Made by a program: the position numbers and the translations under genes
Origin: Pseudomonas capsici
Lineage (GTDB): Bacteria > Pseudomonadota > Gammaproteobacteria > Pseudomonadales > Pseudomonadaceae
Direction of reading: 5' to 3'
DNA: 64,000 nt
NCBI RefSeq assembly: GCF_017165765.1
Contig: NZ_JAFGZD010000002.1
Location: 310,001-374,000, forward strand
Notes under the pieces: model-generated
Database searches by the model: none
What the model was told of the DNA's origin: nothing
The model's input: the letters and a program-made list of their open reading frames with translations, nothing else
Part shown: positions 62,935-64,000 of the stretch, in pieces
Numbering within the stretch: the first letter of the stretch is position 1
How the letters are laid out: each line of letters opens with the position of its first letter

Positions 62935-64000
62935 CGACAGCCTGCGTTGGCGACTGTTATGGAACCTGGCATTACTGCTGATCGTGCTGATGCTGGCCAG
63001 CGGCATGAGTGCCTACTGGAACGGGCGGGAAGTGGCCGACACGGCCTATGACCGCACGTTGCTGGCATCGGCGCGGACCATCGCGGCCGGCCTGACCCAG
63101 CGTGACGGCACGTTGAGTGCCGACGTGCCTTATGTAGCCCTCGATACCTTTGCCTACGACAGCGAAGGTCGCATTTATTATCTGGTCAACGACATCAACA
63201 AGACGTTGATTTCCGGCTATGAAAACCTGCCTTCTCCGCCGCCCGGCACCTTGCGCACCGACGATTATCCGGCACTCGCCAAGTTCTACAACGGGGTTTA
63301 CCTTGGCCAGGATGTGCGAGTGGTCAGCCTGCTCAAGCCGGTCAGCGAACCCGGCATGAACGGGATGGCGGAAATCCGCGTGGCTGAAACCCAGGAGGCG
63401 AGGGTTCGCATGGCCCGCAGCCTGATGGCCGATACCCTGTTGCGCCTGGGTATGCTGGGCGGCGGTGCCTTGTTGCTGGTCTGGATCACGGTCAGTTCCA
63501 CATTGCGCCCGCTGGAGCGATTGCGCACCGCAGTGGAGGAGCGACAGCCCGATGACCTGCGCGCGCTGCCCATGGTGGAAGTGCAGCGTGAGCTGCGTCC
63601 GCTGGTGAATGCGCTTAACCACTTCACCGAGCGCCTGCGCTTGCAGTTCGAGCGTCAGGCCCAGTTCATTGCCGATGCGGCCCATGAGTTGCGCACGCCA
63701 CTGGCAGCACTCAAGGCGAGGGTCGAGCTTGGCTTGCGCGACCCTGATCCCGTGCAATGGCGTTCAACCCTTGAAGCCGCTGCTCAGGGAACGGATCGAC
63801 TGACCTCTCTGGCCAATCAGTTGTTGTCACTGGCGCGTATCGAGAACGGTGCCCGTGCGATTGCCGAAGGAGGCGTGCAGAAGCTGGATCTGAGCCAGCT
63901 GGCTCGCGAACTGGGCATGGCCATGGCGCCATTGGCCCATTCCCGTGGCGTTGCCCTGGCGCTCGAGGCTGATGAGCCGGTCTGGTTGCGGGGCGAGCCG
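62927..64000 (+). CDS. tctE: sensor histidine kinase TctE, 3' end outside window
   Basis: It starts at ATG 62927, overlapping tctD by 8 bp, and is open to the window edge (358 codons). Helix 1 (LLWNLALLLIVLMLASG) is followed by a periplasmic 2CSK_N-type domain (TAYDRTLLASARTIAAGLTQ; DTFAYDSEGRIYYLVND), helix 2 (LGMLGGGALLLVWITV), HAMP and the H-box FIADAAHELRTPLAALKAR. The ATPase domain lies mostly beyond 64000. It senses citrate-type carboxylates and phosphorylates TctD. Confidence 0.9.
   Translation, partial: MHNDSLRWRLLWNLALLLIVLMLASGMSAYWNGREVADTAYDRTLLASARTIAAGLTQRDGTLSADVPYVALDTFAYDSEGRIYYLVNDINKTLISGYENLPSPPPGTLRTDDYPALAKFYNGVYLGQDVRVVSLLKPVSEPGMNGMAEIRVAETQEARVRMARSLMADTLLRLGMLGGGALLLVWITVSSTLRPLERLRTAVEERQPDDLRALPMVEVQRELRPLVNALNHFTERLRLQFERQAQFIADAAHELRTPLAALKARVELGLRDPDPVQWRSTLEAAAQGTDRLTSLANQLLSLARIENGARAIAEGGVQKLDLSQLARELGMAMAPLAHSRGVALALEADEPVWLRGEP

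Overview
The window looks like chromosome of a plant-associated Pseudomonas, most likely the P. syringae group or a close relative. Reasons: gene order tetR-type regulator / mexA-mexB-oprM with a TtgR/PmeR-type operator, a pcaF-pcaT pair, a lone rhlA, a guanidine-riboswitch 'urea carboxylase' operon, a DUF6543 toxin-like giant protein and REP-like GGAGCG hairpins. Most genes have the GC-rich codon use of the genus; 36.7-37.5 kb is visibly AT-richer. No phage, insertion sequence, integrase or CRISPR array was seen.

Layout. 0-2 kb: 3' end of pcaF and pcaT (aromatic catabolism and dicarboxylate uptake). 2-8.6 kb: MexAB-OprM efflux operon and its divergent regulator. 8.6-15.2 kb: an orphan DUF3396 (TsiV-like) immunity protein, two MFS transporters, small proteins, a flavin reductase and a secreted 13-residue-repeat protein. 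15.3-18.6 kb: HscC-type Hsp70 with a membrane J-domain partner. 18.7-24.2 kb: DctB/DctD and beta-glucosidase BglX. 24.4-33.6 kb: two TPM-domain proteins, a methyltransferase, an EamA exporter, an iron-type alcohol dehydrogenase, a diguanylate cyclase, a histidine kinase and a PRISE-type reductase.

33.8-37.8 kb is the least ordinary part. A coupled operon (Imm11/DUF1629-like protein, a 68-residue ORF, two peptide-type ABC permeases without ATPase or binding protein) lies divergent to a 59-residue secreted-peptide gene. The same 18-bp palindrome (15 of 18 bases identical) stands upstream of both. A tRNA-Gly(CCC) bounds the stretch. This is my best candidate for an undescribed system, probably peptide-based; its function is unknown.

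38-45 kb: RhlA, RsuA, a cysteine-rich CWC protein, a second diguanylate cyclase and the 1109-residue DUF6543/Stv-like protein. 45-54.9 kb: a guanidine-degradation operon (ABC transporter, two DUF1989 subunits, biotin-dependent carboxylase, allophanate hydrolase) behind a guanidine-I riboswitch. An 11-nt stretch of the aptamer is complementary to the Shine-Dalgarno region of the first gene, suggesting translational control. 55-64 kb: a Tyr/Pro-rich lipoprotein, 3-hydroxyisobutyryl-CoA hydrolase, uracil-DNA glycosylase, an AbrB-family membrane protein, the TctCBA tricarboxylate transporter and the divergent TctD/TctE two-component system, with three 11-bp-phased TTCA repeats in the control region between them.
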